Positions 34,006 to 43,067 of a stretch of DNA of 64,000 bases are shown here, in pieces. The notes beneath the pieces were generated by a model. The model was not told where the DNA came from, searched no databases, and worked only from the letters and a program-made list of their open reading frames with translations. The DNA is taken from NCBI RefSeq assembly GCF_009882975.1, contig NZ_WTUX01000010.1, positions 232,367 to 296,366 of the forward strand, given 5' to 3'. Numbering within the stretch: the stretch's first letter is position 1; every line of letters begins with the position of its first letter. The translations under genes were made by a program, and so were the position numbers. This DNA is from Maritimibacter harenae. Lineage in GTDB: Bacteria > Pseudomonadota > Alphaproteobacteria > Rhodobacterales > Rhodobacteraceae.

Positions 34006-35629
34006 AACGGTAACGGGTGGCATCGCCCCGCGCGCTGTGGCCAGGGCCCACGATGATGCGCAGGACGTCACCCTGCGCGAGGTCGAGCGGGCCAAGGGCA
34101 TAGTCCGCGGCCGCCGTCACCACCCGCCGGTCGATCTCCTCGCCGTTCAGCGTGACCTGCGCCACGACACCGTCGGTCGTGCGCTCGGGCGGGGCAAGGT
34201 GGATGTCGAGCGCGCCCCGCAGGGCCTCTGCCACCACGTGTTCATGGACAACCTCGCCGGGCGCATTGCCATCGCCGGAGGGCAGGAGGAACACGCCGTC
34301 CATCCGGAGCATCCCGTCGCGCGGGCTGCCGAGATAGGGCGTCCACGGCACGCCGTTCGCCTGCTGGCCGCCCCGCAGAGCGAACGGGGCCTCTTCGCCG
34401 CCGATACGGGTGAAACGGCGGAAGCCGTCGCCGTCCTGGCCCGGGTAGGCGAATTGGTGGAAGCTGTCGGCCACGGTGTCTTGCGGTCCGAGCGTCACGG
34501 TTTCGCCGATCACCGGCGGGTCTTCCGCCAACAGGACCAGCGGACGCACGCGGTCGAGCGCCGGGTCTTCGACGCTCTCCCCGTCCGGACCAAGCACCTC
34601 TATGCCGTCCGCGACCGAAAGCGCGCGGGGCTCGCCCCATATGACGAGCGCGCGGTCGCCGTAGAGGCAGGCATGGGTGAACGGATCGGGGGAGACGTCG
34701 CGCACCGTGCGGCCCGCGAGATGGCGGTCGGCGAGTGCGAAGGCGCGGCCCACGGCCGTCACCTCGTCGTCCGCACCGATCAGCGGGGCGAGCCCGTCGC
34801 CGCGCGGGTTCAGCGGATACCACACCGCCCGCGTCACCCCGGCCAGCGCCATCTTGCAGTGATACTTGATGAGCGTCGCGGGTGCCGTGGCCGCGTCCTC
34901 GTCCCCGAACTCGGTCACCTCGATGGGCATGTCCGCGAAACCCGGCACCCCGCGCAGAAGCGCGACCTGGCGGCCGAAATGCTCCGGCGGCGTGGTGTAG
35001 GGATGGATCACCACCGCGTCCATGTGGGCGGGCGCCCCGGCGTCCGAGAGCGCACGGAACCAGGCGAGCGGGACGGAATGCGCGGCCCCGCCCAGGATGC
35101 GCAGATCCGGGCGGACCTCGGTCACGGCGGCGCGCGTCGCGGCCAGCAGCCGGGTATAGAACACGGCCCTGCCCGCCAGGTCCGCCGCGCGCATCGGGCC
35201 GGAGGTGAAGGTGGCCGAGTTCATCTCGTTGCCCACCTCGACCGCGTCGATGGCCGGGTAGCGCCGGACAAGGGCGGCAGCGTGGTCCGCGAACCCCGCG
35301 ACCCCCTCGGGCGTGTGGGGCGTCACGCCGCCATCGTAATCGGGATGCCCGTTGTTCACCGTGAGGCTCATGCCCATGCCGCGGGCTTCGAGCAGGGCGG
35401 GATAGGCCGTGCGGAACGTGTCGTACCGCCGCGCGCCGTCCTGTTCCACGTCACGCCAGTAGACCCCGTCACGCAGGTCGCGCACGCCGAGCGCCTGCGC
35501 CGCGTCCAGCATGTCGGCGTCCCAGCCCTGGCCGAAGTTCGACGCCGCCCCGAGCCGCGGGCCCACCAGCTCCTGCGCCATGACGGGCAGGGCGGCGAGG
35601 GCGAAGGCGAGAGGCAGGACAAAACGCAT
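33977..35629 (-). CDS. Secreted glycoside hydrolase, clan GH-A TIM barrel (GH39/cellulase-like)
   Basis: The 550-residue protein has a signal peptide (MRFVLPLAFALAALPVMAQ) and a TIM-barrel region at about residues 25-310. AVEVGNEMNSATF (about residue 135) fits the acid/base Glu in an NE pair, and PIEVTEFGDED (about residue 239) fits the nucleophile Glu. The C-terminal 200 residues are beta-rich accessory domains. It may trim or release the exopolysaccharide in the periplasm, as hydrolases of EPS loci often do. It is divergent from the polymerase gene. Confidence 0.78.
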   Translation of the reverse strand: MRFVLPLAFALAALPVMAQELVGPRLGAASNFGQGWDADMLDAAQALGVRDLRDGVYWRDVEQDGARRYDTFRTAYPALLEARGMGMSLTVNNGHPDYDGGVTPHTPEGVAGFADHAAALVRRYPAIDAVEVGNEMNSATFTSGPMRAADLAGRAVFYTRLLAATRAAVTEVRPDLRILGGAAHSVPLAWFRALSDAGAPAHMDAVVIHPYTTPPEHFGRQVALLRGVPGFADMPIEVTEFGDEDAATAPATLIKYHCKMALAGVTRAVWYPLNPRGDGLAPLIGADDEVTAVGRAFALADRHLAGRTVRDVSPDPFTHACLYGDRALVIWGEPRALSVADGIEVLGPDGESVEDPALDRVRPLVLLAEDPPVIGETVTLGPQDTVADSFHQFAYPGQDGDGFRRFTRIGGEEAPFALRGGQQANGVPWTPYLGSPRDGMLRMDGVFLLPSGDGNAPGEVVHEHVVAEALRGALDIHLAPPERTTDGVVAQVTLNGEEIDRRVVTAAADYALGPLDLAQGDVLRIIVGPGHSARGDATRYRFTLRRAPAP

Positions 35630-35690
35630 GGAGCAAGCCTGCCCCAGTGCCGGGGACCGGGCAAGCGGCCTTCACAGGGCGCGGCGTTTG

Positions 35691-37112
35691 GTGCAGGAAG
35701 ACAGGGCAGTCAATTCCGGGCCCGCCGTGCAATTCGTTCCCTCGACCTTCCTCGCGCTTCTGTCGATCGTGGCCCTCCTGGGTCTTGGCGTCCATCGTGG
35801 GCTCTGGGCGTTCCTGGCGCTGGCCCCGTTCGGGGCGGCCGCGGCCTTCAACCTCCCGGCGCTGGGCGGCGCGACCATCGGGGTGCTCGATCTGGGCGCC
35901 GTGACGATCTTCTGCCTCGTGCTCCTGACGCGGGAGACGGCCGGAAGCCTCCTGGGCACGTTCCGCCCCTTCGGTCCCGGCTTCTTCTTCGCCGCCACGA
36001 TGGTGGTCGCCACGATCTCGGCGCTCTTCTACCCGCGGCTGTTCGCGGGCATGACCGAGGTGTTCGGGATCGCGCGCAAGGACGGCGGGCTCGCGATGGC
36101 GAGCTTTCCATTGGGGCCGTCCACCGGAAACATCACGCAGCTTTTCCGCCTGACGCTTGGCTTTCTGACGTTCGCCGCGCTGGCGACGAGCTTTCGGCGC
36201 ATGCCGGACCCGCGCCCCGTCCTGACCGCGATGGCGGTGGCGACCGCCATCAACTTCGCGCTGGGCTGGATCGACGTGCTGACCTTCCGGTTGGGGGTGG
36301 GGGAGCTGATGTCCTGGCTGCGCACCGCCAACTACGCGATGCATGTCACCGACACGATGGTGGGGCTGAAGCGCATGGTCGGCGGCTTTCCCGAGGCGTC
36401 GAGCTTCGGTTACTTCTCTCTCGGGCTCTTCGGCTTCTGGCTGCAATACTGGCTCGCCGCCCCCGGGTCCCGGCTGGCGCGCTGGATGCTGGCGCTCGCG
36501 ACGATCACGGTCCTGCGTTCGACCTCGTCCTCGGCCTATCTCGCGCTCGTCGTCTTCCTCGTGACCTTCGGGCTCTTCACCCTGTTTCGCGGCCTGCGTC
36601 CGGACGCGGCGCGGCGGTCGTTCGCGCTTACCGCCGGGTCCGTGCTGGCGGCCTGGGTCGCCGCGGTCGCCGTCGTGGCGAGCTACGAGATGGTGCAGCC
36701 GGTGACGGAGTTCCTCGACCGGGCGCTCTTCAACAAGCTCGACAGCGCTTCGGGCGTGGAGCGGATGAGCTGGAACGCGCAGGCGATGACCAACCTTTGG
36801 GACACCTACGGGATCGGTGCGGGGCTGGGCGCGGTGCGCGCCTCGAACTGGGTGATCGCGTGCCTTGCGAGTCTCGGGGTGGTCGGCGCGGCCCTGATGA
36901 TGGCCTTCGTGACCGCGCTCCTCCTCGTGCCGTCGCGCCCGGCCTCCGACCCTCGCGCGCAGGTGGTGCGCGCGCTCAAGGCGGGTTGCGTCGCGATGCT
37001 GTCGGCGGCGGTCCTGACCCATTCGACGCCGGACCTTGGCGTCTTCTTCTTCGCGCTCGCGGGGCTCCTGACGGGTCTGTCCCGTGGCTTGGCGATAGAA
37101 TCACGGGGATAG
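35691..37112 (+). CDS. O-antigen ligase / Wzy-like polysaccharide polymerase
   Basis: The 473-residue protein has about ten to twelve hydrophobic segments and a large loop around residues 325-380 with RALFNKLDSASGVERMSWNAQA. This matches the periplasmic loop of the O-antigen ligase/Wzy family, in which conserved Arg residues act. It likely polymerises undecaprenyl-linked repeats in the periplasm. The start is uncertain: GTG at 35691 is used here, and GTG at 35727 is an alternative. It has no ATG before the first membrane segment. Confidence 0.78.
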   Translation: MQEDRAVNSGPAVQFVPSTFLALLSIVALLGLGVHRGLWAFLALAPFGAAAAFNLPALGGATIGVLDLGAVTIFCLVLLTRETAGSLLGTFRPFGPGFFFAATMVVATISALFYPRLFAGMTEVFGIARKDGGLAMASFPLGPSTGNITQLFRLTLGFLTFAALATSFRRMPDPRPVLTAMAVATAINFALGWIDVLTFRLGVGELMSWLRTANYAMHVTDTMVGLKRMVGGFPEASSFGYFSLGLFGFWLQYWLAAPGSRLARWMLALATITVLRSTSSSAYLALVVFLVTFGLFTLFRGLRPDAARRSFALTAGSVLAAWVAAVAVVASYEMVQPVTEFLDRALFNKLDSASGVERMSWNAQAMTNLWDTYGIGAGLGAVRASNWVIACLASLGVVGAALMMAFVTALLLVPSRPASDPRAQVVRALKAGCVAMLSAAVLTHSTPDLGVFFFALAGLLTGLSRGLAIESRG

Positions 37113-37465
37113 GGCATCCTGACCGGTATTTTGGCGGCTGTTGCCGCTTTGGATCCAATAAGCTCAGTCTTAAATTACTGTCCCCGGATTGATCCGGAAA
37201 AGTGGCAAGAAAGCGTTAACGCGCTGTGCAAATTCCGAAATTTCGCCGCAATTCAGTAGAAACAAAACCTTTCAAGAATTATAGTTATATCCACTGGGGG
37301 GGCCTTTGCTTGGGGTCCGACGTCTGTGCAACCATTCATGCACCACGCGACGTGGCCGGGAGTTTTGTGCCCGGCCCATGACTGCTGCTGTCAGGGTGTA
37401 AACGAACCGGTTGGTTCGCGTGCGGCCGCATGCCTCCTCTCCACGGGCAGCGAGGAGAGCGGGTT
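37113..37465. other. Leader region of the wzc-like gene with hairpins
   Basis: These 353 bases hold no gene. They are AT-rich around 37155-37290. Two hairpins are visible: GGCCGGG/CCCGGCC (37354-37360 with 37370-37376) and CGAACC/GGTTCG with a GGTT loop (37403-37418). Neither has a T-tract. They may structure the 5' leader of the downstream mRNA. Confidence 0.4.
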
Positions 37466-39580
37466 TTGACAACCTTCGATATGCAGACCGCCGTGCCGCC
37501 GCGCCGCGCCGTCCGCCTGGACGACGTGGACCGCGTCGATGTGCGCGGGCTGCTGGGCGCCATCGTCGGCCGCTGGAAGCTGATCTCCGTGCTGGCCATC
37601 GGGCTGGCGGCGCTGCTCTACTTCATCACCGGCTTCATGCCCTCGGTCTACTCGGCCCATTCCAAGGTCATGCTCGACCCCCGCGAGGTGCGGGTGATGT
37701 CGCAGGAAGAGGTGGTTTCGAACCTCTCCCTGTCCGATCCGGTGATCCAGTCGGAAATCTCCGTCATGCGTTCGAACATCCTGATGGAGCGGCTGATCCG
37801 CACCCTCGGGATTGAGCGGCTGGAGCGGCATTTCTGGGGCGGCGTGGCCACGGACGAACCCGAGGCGAGCCGGATCAACAGCCTGACATGGGCGATCCGC
37901 AAGAACCTGTCGGTCTTCCGCGAGGGCGAAAGCTACGTCTTCGTGATCGCCTTCGAGGGCGATAATCCGGCGATGACCCAGGAAATCGCCAATGGCGTTG
38001 CCGACACCTACATCGCATTGCAGCTCGAAAGCCGTCGGGAAAGCGCCCGGCTCGCCACGTCGTGGATCCAGGAGCAGGTCGACGAAGCGCGGCGCAACGT
38101 GAACCGCACCGAGGAGGCGCTGGCCTCCTACCGTGCCGATGCGCTGAGCCGGCAGGGCGGGACGTACGAGACCTCGACCCAGCAGCTGGGCAACCTGACC
38201 ACGCAGCTCGTCGTGGCCCGGTCCGAGCGCGTGACGGCCGAGGCGCAATACGACCAGCTGCGCACGCTTCTGGAGAACCAGGGGCTCGACGCGTTGGCGA
38301 AGGCGGTGACCTCGCCGCTGCTGGAGCGGTTGAACGAGGACAAGCTCGCGCTCAAGCGCAAGGATGACGAATGGGCCCAGAGCTTCGGCCCCGACCACAT
38401 CCAGCGCCAGCGCATCCAGGAAGACATGGCCCGCGTCGATGCCGAATTGCAGCGCGAGGCGGAGCGCATCATCGAACTGCGCCGCAACGAGGTCGAGGTC
38501 GCGCGCATGCGCGAGCAATCCCTGGCCGACGGCATCCAGCAGCTCGAGGACCAGCTTGCCAACATGTCGGCGAGCTCCATCGGGCTGCGCCAGCTGGAAC
38601 GCGAAGCGACCGCGGCGCGCGAAAACTACGAAGCGCTTCTGGCGCGCCTCAGTGCGGCGAGCGGGCAGGAGAACCTGCAACGTCCCGAAGCGCGCATCAT
38701 CGAACGCGCGACCCTGCCGGAGGTCCCTTCGGCCCCGCGCCCGAAACTCATGGGCGCCTTCGGGCTGGTCTTCGGCCTCACCATCGGGCTGGTCGTGGCG
38801 CTGTTCCTCGAGATGACGCGCTCGACCTTCCGCACGCGGCGCGAGATCGAGAACGAAACCGGCCTGTCGGTGCTGGCCACGCTCCCGATGCAGGCGCAGG
38901 ACAGCCTCAAGGACCTGATCCGGGGCCTGCGCATCAACTCGAACACGATGTTCGGCGAAAAGATCCGGCAGCTGCGCACGGTGCTCGCGATCCGCGACCG
39001 CAGCGAAAGCCGCGCGATCATGGTGACCTCGTCCCAGCCGGGCGAAGGCAAATCCTCGACCGCGATGGCGCTGGCCCAGATGGCCGCGCTGTCGGGCAAG
39101 TCGGTGATCGTGGTCGACGGCGACCTGCGCGGCTCCAAGCTGGCGCGCTCCTTCGGGTGGCGGCCGGAATACGACTTCGCGGATTTCATCCTCGAGCACG
39201 CCGACCTGCCCGATGCCATCCTCGAGGATGAAGACATGGGCATCCACGTGCTCGCCGCCGCCTCGCCCTGTCCGCAGGCGGCCGACGACCTGTCGGTCGA
39301 TTGGCTGGGCCCGCTGATGGATGAGCTCAAGCGGTGCTACGACGTGGTCATCATCGACTCCCCGCCGCTTCAGAACGTGGCCGACGGGCTGGTGCTGGCC
39401 CAGGTGGCCGATGCGCTGGTCTACGTCGTGCGCTGGGATTCCACCCAGCGATCGGCGGTGCGTGACGGATTGGATTCCCTGGCCGAGGTCGGGCTGCGGC
39501 CCACCGGCATCGTCCTGAACCAGGTCGACGCGAAAGTGGCCGAGAAGATGTATGGAACAGGTTATGCAGCATATTCTTGA
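37466..39580 (+). CDS. Wzc/ExoP-like polysaccharide co-polymerase with tyrosine autokinase domain
   Basis: The 704-residue protein controls chain length and export. The Wzz domain has membrane segments near residues 30-55 and 430-450 and a long periplasmic coiled coil between them. The BY-kinase domain carries SSQPGEGKSS (Walker A, about 524-533), VIVVDGDLRG (Walker A') and VVIIDSPPL (Walker B). The C-terminus ends YGTGYAAYS, a short tyrosine cluster. I favour a TTG start with GGAG eight bases upstream. An ATG at 37430 is possible but lacks a ribosome site. Confidence 0.9.
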   Translation: MTTFDMQTAVPPRRAVRLDDVDRVDVRGLLGAIVGRWKLISVLAIGLAALLYFITGFMPSVYSAHSKVMLDPREVRVMSQEEVVSNLSLSDPVIQSEISVMRSNILMERLIRTLGIERLERHFWGGVATDEPEASRINSLTWAIRKNLSVFREGESYVFVIAFEGDNPAMTQEIANGVADTYIALQLESRRESARLATSWIQEQVDEARRNVNRTEEALASYRADALSRQGGTYETSTQQLGNLTTQLVVARSERVTAEAQYDQLRTLLENQGLDALAKAVTSPLLERLNEDKLALKRKDDEWAQSFGPDHIQRQRIQEDMARVDAELQREAERIIELRRNEVEVARMREQSLADGIQQLEDQLANMSASSIGLRQLEREATAARENYEALLARLSAASGQENLQRPEARIIERATLPEVPSAPRPKLMGAFGLVFGLTIGLVVALFLEMTRSTFRTRREIENETGLSVLATLPMQAQDSLKDLIRGLRINSNTMFGEKIRQLRTVLAIRDRSESRAIMVTSSQPGEGKSSTAMALAQMAALSGKSVIVVDGDLRGSKLARSFGWRPEYDFADFILEHADLPDAILEDEDMGIHVLAAASPCPQAADDLSVDWLGPLMDELKRCYDVVIIDSPPLQNVADGLVLAQVADALVYVVRWDSTQRSAVRDGLDSLAEVGLRPTGIVLNQVDAKVAEKMYGTGYAAYS

Positions 39581-40781
39581 CGCGAATTCCCGCGACATCA
39601 TTCCCGGCGCCGCGCCCCGCGGCCCCTTCCGCGTCCCGCGCGAGGGCAGCGACCTGCGCGTCGCGATCGTGCATTACTGGCTCGTCGGCATGCGCGGCGG
39701 CGAAAAGGTGCTGGAGTCGCTCCTGCGGATGTTCCCGCAGGCCGACATCTTCACCCATGCCTACGACCCGGCGAAGGTCTCCGACCTGATCCGCTCCAAG
39801 AACGTCTACACGACCTCGGTCGCGAGGATGCCGTTTTCCACCCGGCTCTACCAGAACTACCTGTCCATGATGCCGCGTGCGTTGGAGGAACTGGACCTCA
39901 CGGGCTACGACCTTGTCCTGTCGAGCGAAGCGGGGCCCGCCAAGGGCATCATTCCGGCCCCCGACGCGCTGCATGTCTGCTACTGCCATTCCCCGATGCG
40001 CTATCTCTGGGACCAGTACCACGTCTACAAGTCCGAGGCGGGGCCGATGAAGCGCGCCGTGATGCCGCGCATGGTGCACAAGCTGCGCCAATGGGACGTG
40101 ACCAGCGCCAGCCGCGTCGACGCCTTCGTCGCGAACTCCACCCACGTGCAGGCGCGGATCGAGAAATTCTGGCGCCGCGATTCGACGGTCGTGCACCCGC
40201 CCGTCGCGGTGGACGATTTCGCGCCGATCCCGGCCGCCGAACGCGGTGGCTTCTACCTCTGGGCCGGAGAGCTCGCGCCCTACAAGCGTCCCGACCTCGC
40301 CATCGAGGCGTTCAACCGGCTGGACAAGCCGCTCTACGTGATCGGCGGCCCCGGCAAGGCCGAGAAGGCGCTGGCCGCGCGCGCCAACGACAACATCCGC
40401 TTCCTCGGGCGCGTGCCCTTCGAGAAGCTCAAGGCCTACATGGCTGCCTGCAAGGCGCTGATCTTCCCGGGCGAAGAGGATTTCGGGATCATCCCGGTCG
40501 AGGCGATGGCCTCGGGCCGTCCCGTCATCGCCTATGGTCGGGGCGGGGCGCTCGATACGGTGGTCGACCGGCAGACCGGGCTTCTGTTCAGAGATCCCGA
40601 GGTCGACGGGCTGATCGACGCGGTCGAGACCTTCGAGCGCGAAGAGCTGGAAAAGCTCGATCCGGCGGCCCTGGTGGCCCATGCGCGGCAATTCGACGAA
40701 GAGAACTTCACCCGTGGTATCGCGAGTGTCCTCAGAACCTACGGCATCACACTCGGCGCGCAGTCGGGCGAGCGTGCGTAG
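39552..40781 (+). CDS. Glycosyltransferase family 4
   Basis: The 409-residue GT-B protein starts within the wzc-like gene, overlapping by 29 bases. VAIVHYWLVGMRGGEKVLESL is the N-terminal glycine loop, CYCHSPMRYLWDQYH the acceptor-side segment, and EEDFGIIPVEAMASGRPVIAY the donor-binding motif. Close relatives are often annotated as mannosyltransferases, but the sugar is not certain here. Its position in the kinase/polymerase operon supports a role in the same polysaccharide. Confidence 0.87.
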   Translation: MEQVMQHILDANSRDIIPGAAPRGPFRVPREGSDLRVAIVHYWLVGMRGGEKVLESLLRMFPQADIFTHAYDPAKVSDLIRSKNVYTTSVARMPFSTRLYQNYLSMMPRALEELDLTGYDLVLSSEAGPAKGIIPAPDALHVCYCHSPMRYLWDQYHVYKSEAGPMKRAVMPRMVHKLRQWDVTSASRVDAFVANSTHVQARIEKFWRRDSTVVHPPVAVDDFAPIPAAERGGFYLWAGELAPYKRPDLAIEAFNRLDKPLYVIGGPGKAEKALAARANDNIRFLGRVPFEKLKAYMAACKALIFPGEEDFGIIPVEAMASGRPVIAYGRGGALDTVVDRQTGLLFRDPEVDGLIDAVETFEREELEKLDPAALVAHARQFDEENFTRGIASVLRTYGITLGAQSGERA

Positions 40782-40788
40782 GGAGCCT

Positions 40789-41559
40789 TCACCGCTTTCG
40801 CGCCCGGATGCGGTCGCGCGCGAATGGCGCGCGGCGGGCGGCGAGATAGGCGCGCTTGGCGACGTAGTCGCCCAGCCGCGTGCGCAGGCGGGTGAGGTTT
40901 CGCACCGGGCCACCGATCTGCGCGTCATCGCGCGCACTGTTCAGGGTCGAGGGCATGTGCCGCTCGATCAGCGGGAAGGGAAACAGCACGTGGTTGTCGA
41001 GCCCGTTTTCCCAGAACCGCCCCAGTTCGTCGTCGATCGGACGCCGGATCGCGGTCAGCCGCGAGCGGAACCGCGCCGCCGCATCGCGCGAGATCAGGTA
41101 GCCCTGGGAACCGTAGGGGTCGGAGACGAGGTAGAGGATCTGGCGTTCACCGAAACGGAACCGGGGCAGGGCGCGCCTGTATTCGCGTGCGAAGAGCCTG
41201 AGGTAGCCGATCCCGTGATCGTCCAGCGTGGCCGCGAGCGCGTCGTAGGGAAAGGCCGTGTCGATCCAGACGTCGTCTTCCATGACCAGCAGCCAGTCGA
41301 GCGTCGGATCGGCCTCGAAGGTGTCGAGCGCGTGCACGTGGCTCATGTAACAGGCGCGCTCACCGGGGGTGAGCCGGCGGCCGAAGAGCCGCGCTTGCCC
41401 CTCGGGATCGTCGGGCAGCGCGTCGTCGTCGCCCGGGCGGCTCGCGTCATGGAAGGCCCACGGCAGGTCGAACCCCTGGAGGTTCTCGCGCACCGCGTCG
41501 CGGCGCGCGGTGCTGTTCGTCAAACTGATGACTCTCACGGCGAGGGTCGGATAAGTCAT
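40789..41559 (-). CDS. Glycosyltransferase family 25 (LPS/EPS biosynthesis type)
   Basis: The 256-residue protein begins VRVISLTNSTARRDAVRENL and contains GERACYMSHVHALDTF and LLVMEDDVWID, the GT25 core with its EDD metal site near residue 96. GT25 enzymes add galactose or similar residues to lipooligosaccharide or capsule chains. It is convergent with the preceding GT4 (seven bases between stops) and divergent from the flippase gene. Exact donor and acceptor are unknown. Confidence 0.86.
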   Translation of the reverse strand: MTYPTLAVRVISLTNSTARRDAVRENLQGFDLPWAFHDASRPGDDDALPDDPEGQARLFGRRLTPGERACYMSHVHALDTFEADPTLDWLLVMEDDVWIDTAFPYDALAATLDDHGIGYLRLFAREYRRALPRFRFGERQILYLVSDPYGSQGYLISRDAAARFRSRLTAIRRPIDDELGRFWENGLDNHVLFPFPLIERHMPSTLNSARDDAQIGGPVRNLTRLRTRLGDYVAKRAYLAARRAPFARDRIRARKR

Positions 41560-41651
41560 GGCATGCTCAAGCTAATTCCCGAGAAGTCTGACCCATCCCA
41601 AAGGCGGGGGCAATCACTCAACCATACCGGCACCGCCGGAAGGTGTCCGTC

Positions 41652-43067
41652 ATGTTGAAGTCGCTCGCCGCCCCCTACGTCGTCGGCGTCGCCTCCCGCG
41701 TGGTCGGGCAGGTGATCTCCTTCTGCGCGGTCGCCGTGGCGTCGCGCTACCTCGACCTCGAGGGGTTCGGTGTCTACGCCTACGGTTGGGCGCTGACGGT
41801 GATCGCGACCACCTTCGTCTTCACGGGCTTCTACCAGTCGCTCCTGCGCTCGCAGAATTTCGAACGCGACCGGCATACGCTGTTCTGGGCCAAGCTCGCG
41901 GTCGGGGCGCTGGGCATGGCGGTGATCTTCGCGGTGGGGCTTCTGCACGGCGGCACGGGTGCGCTGGAGGGGCGGATGCTGATCCTGCTGGCCCCGTTGC
42001 CCTTCGTCATCGTGCCCACCGCGTGGTGGGAGGCGCAGATGGTGCGCGAGGCCAAGGTGCGCGCGGCGAGCATCTACGTGGTCGTCTCCGAGGCGCTGGG
42101 GCTCGCCGCTGCGATCGCGCTTCTCGAACGGGGCTGGGGCGCAGAGGCGCTTGTCGCCTCGCGCTATGTCTCCACGCTTGCGGGGCTCATCATCACGGGC
42201 AGCCTCGTGCGCGCGCTTCCGCGGGTCGAGCTGCGGGGCGACGCGTTGCGTGACGCGCGCCAGACCGCGACCTCGCTCTGGGGGACGACGTCGGTCGGGC
42301 TCTTGACCAATTACGGGGCCGACCTCGTACTGGGCGCCTTCCTGTCGCCCTCCGTCGTGGGCGCCTATCGCGGTGGCGCGCGCATCGCGATGACCGCGAC
42401 GAACCTCGTCCTGCAGCCGCTGGGGCTTCTGTCGTGGTCCAAGTTCACCCGGATCGAGAAGGAGGGCCTGGGCAAGGAGGCCATGCGCCGCGCCTGGCAC
42501 GAGAACATGTCGCTCGCGGCCTCGCTCCTCTGGCCGATGGCGGTGGCGGTGGGGCTGCTCGCACCGGCGCTGGTGGTGACGCTTCTCGACGAGACGTGGC
42601 TCGCCGCCGCCTCGATCGTCGCGATCCTGTCGCTGTCGAAATCCATCGCCTTCTTCTCGAACCTGCTGGAGCCGACGATGCTGACCACCGGCAACGCGGG
42701 CCAGCAACTGCGCATCCGGGCGACCGGCGCGGTCACGCTCATCGCCCTCCTGATCGCCTTCGGGCGCTTCGGTCCCGAACAGGCGGCCTATGCCCATCTC
42801 GGGGCGAGCGTCGTGGTCGGGGTCCTGTCGCTCATCGCGACCAAGCGGGCGCTGGAGTTCCGGGTGATGGAGATGGTCAGGACGTTCCTGCCCGGCATCG
42901 CCCTGGCAGGACTGACCTACGGGGCGATCACGGGGTCGGCGGGGCTGTGGGATTCACTCGGCACCGAGCTTGGCCTTGGCCTCGCCATCGCCGTGGCCGC
43001 CGTCGTCTGGTCGGCCCTGATGCTGGTCTTCCTGCGCCGCCGCGTCCTGAAGCTGCCGACGCCCTGA
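41652..43067 (+). CDS. Oligosaccharide flippase (Wzx-like, MATE/MOP superfamily)
   Basis: The 471-residue protein has roughly twelve to fourteen transmembrane segments with the MOP-family opening VVGVASRVVGQVISFCAVAV and GFGVYAYGWALTVIATTFV. It should translocate undecaprenyl-linked repeats across the inner membrane. The ATG is preceded by GGAAGG at eight bases, and a GTG three codons earlier is less likely. Its last 114 bases overlap the antisense 3' end of the next gene. Confidence 0.87.
   Translation: MLKSLAAPYVVGVASRVVGQVISFCAVAVASRYLDLEGFGVYAYGWALTVIATTFVFTGFYQSLLRSQNFERDRHTLFWAKLAVGALGMAVIFAVGLLHGGTGALEGRMLILLAPLPFVIVPTAWWEAQMVREAKVRAASIYVVVSEALGLAAAIALLERGWGAEALVASRYVSTLAGLIITGSLVRALPRVELRGDALRDARQTATSLWGTTSVGLLTNYGADLVLGAFLSPSVVGAYRGGARIAMTATNLVLQPLGLLSWSKFTRIEKEGLGKEAMRRAWHENMSLAASLLWPMAVAVGLLAPALVVTLLDETWLAAASIVAILSLSKSIAFFSNLLEPTMLTTGNAGQQLRIRATGAVTLIALLIAFGRFGPEQAAYAHLGASVVVGVLSLIATKRALEFRVMEMVRTFLPGIALAGLTYGAITGSAGLWDSLGTELGLGLAIAVAAVVWSALMLVFLRRRVLKLPTP

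Noticed and set aside
34037-37192. A 1051-residue plus-strand frame across the hydrolase and polymerase genes
   Set aside because: It mixes antisense hydrolase and out-of-frame polymerase sequence, with no domain of its own.
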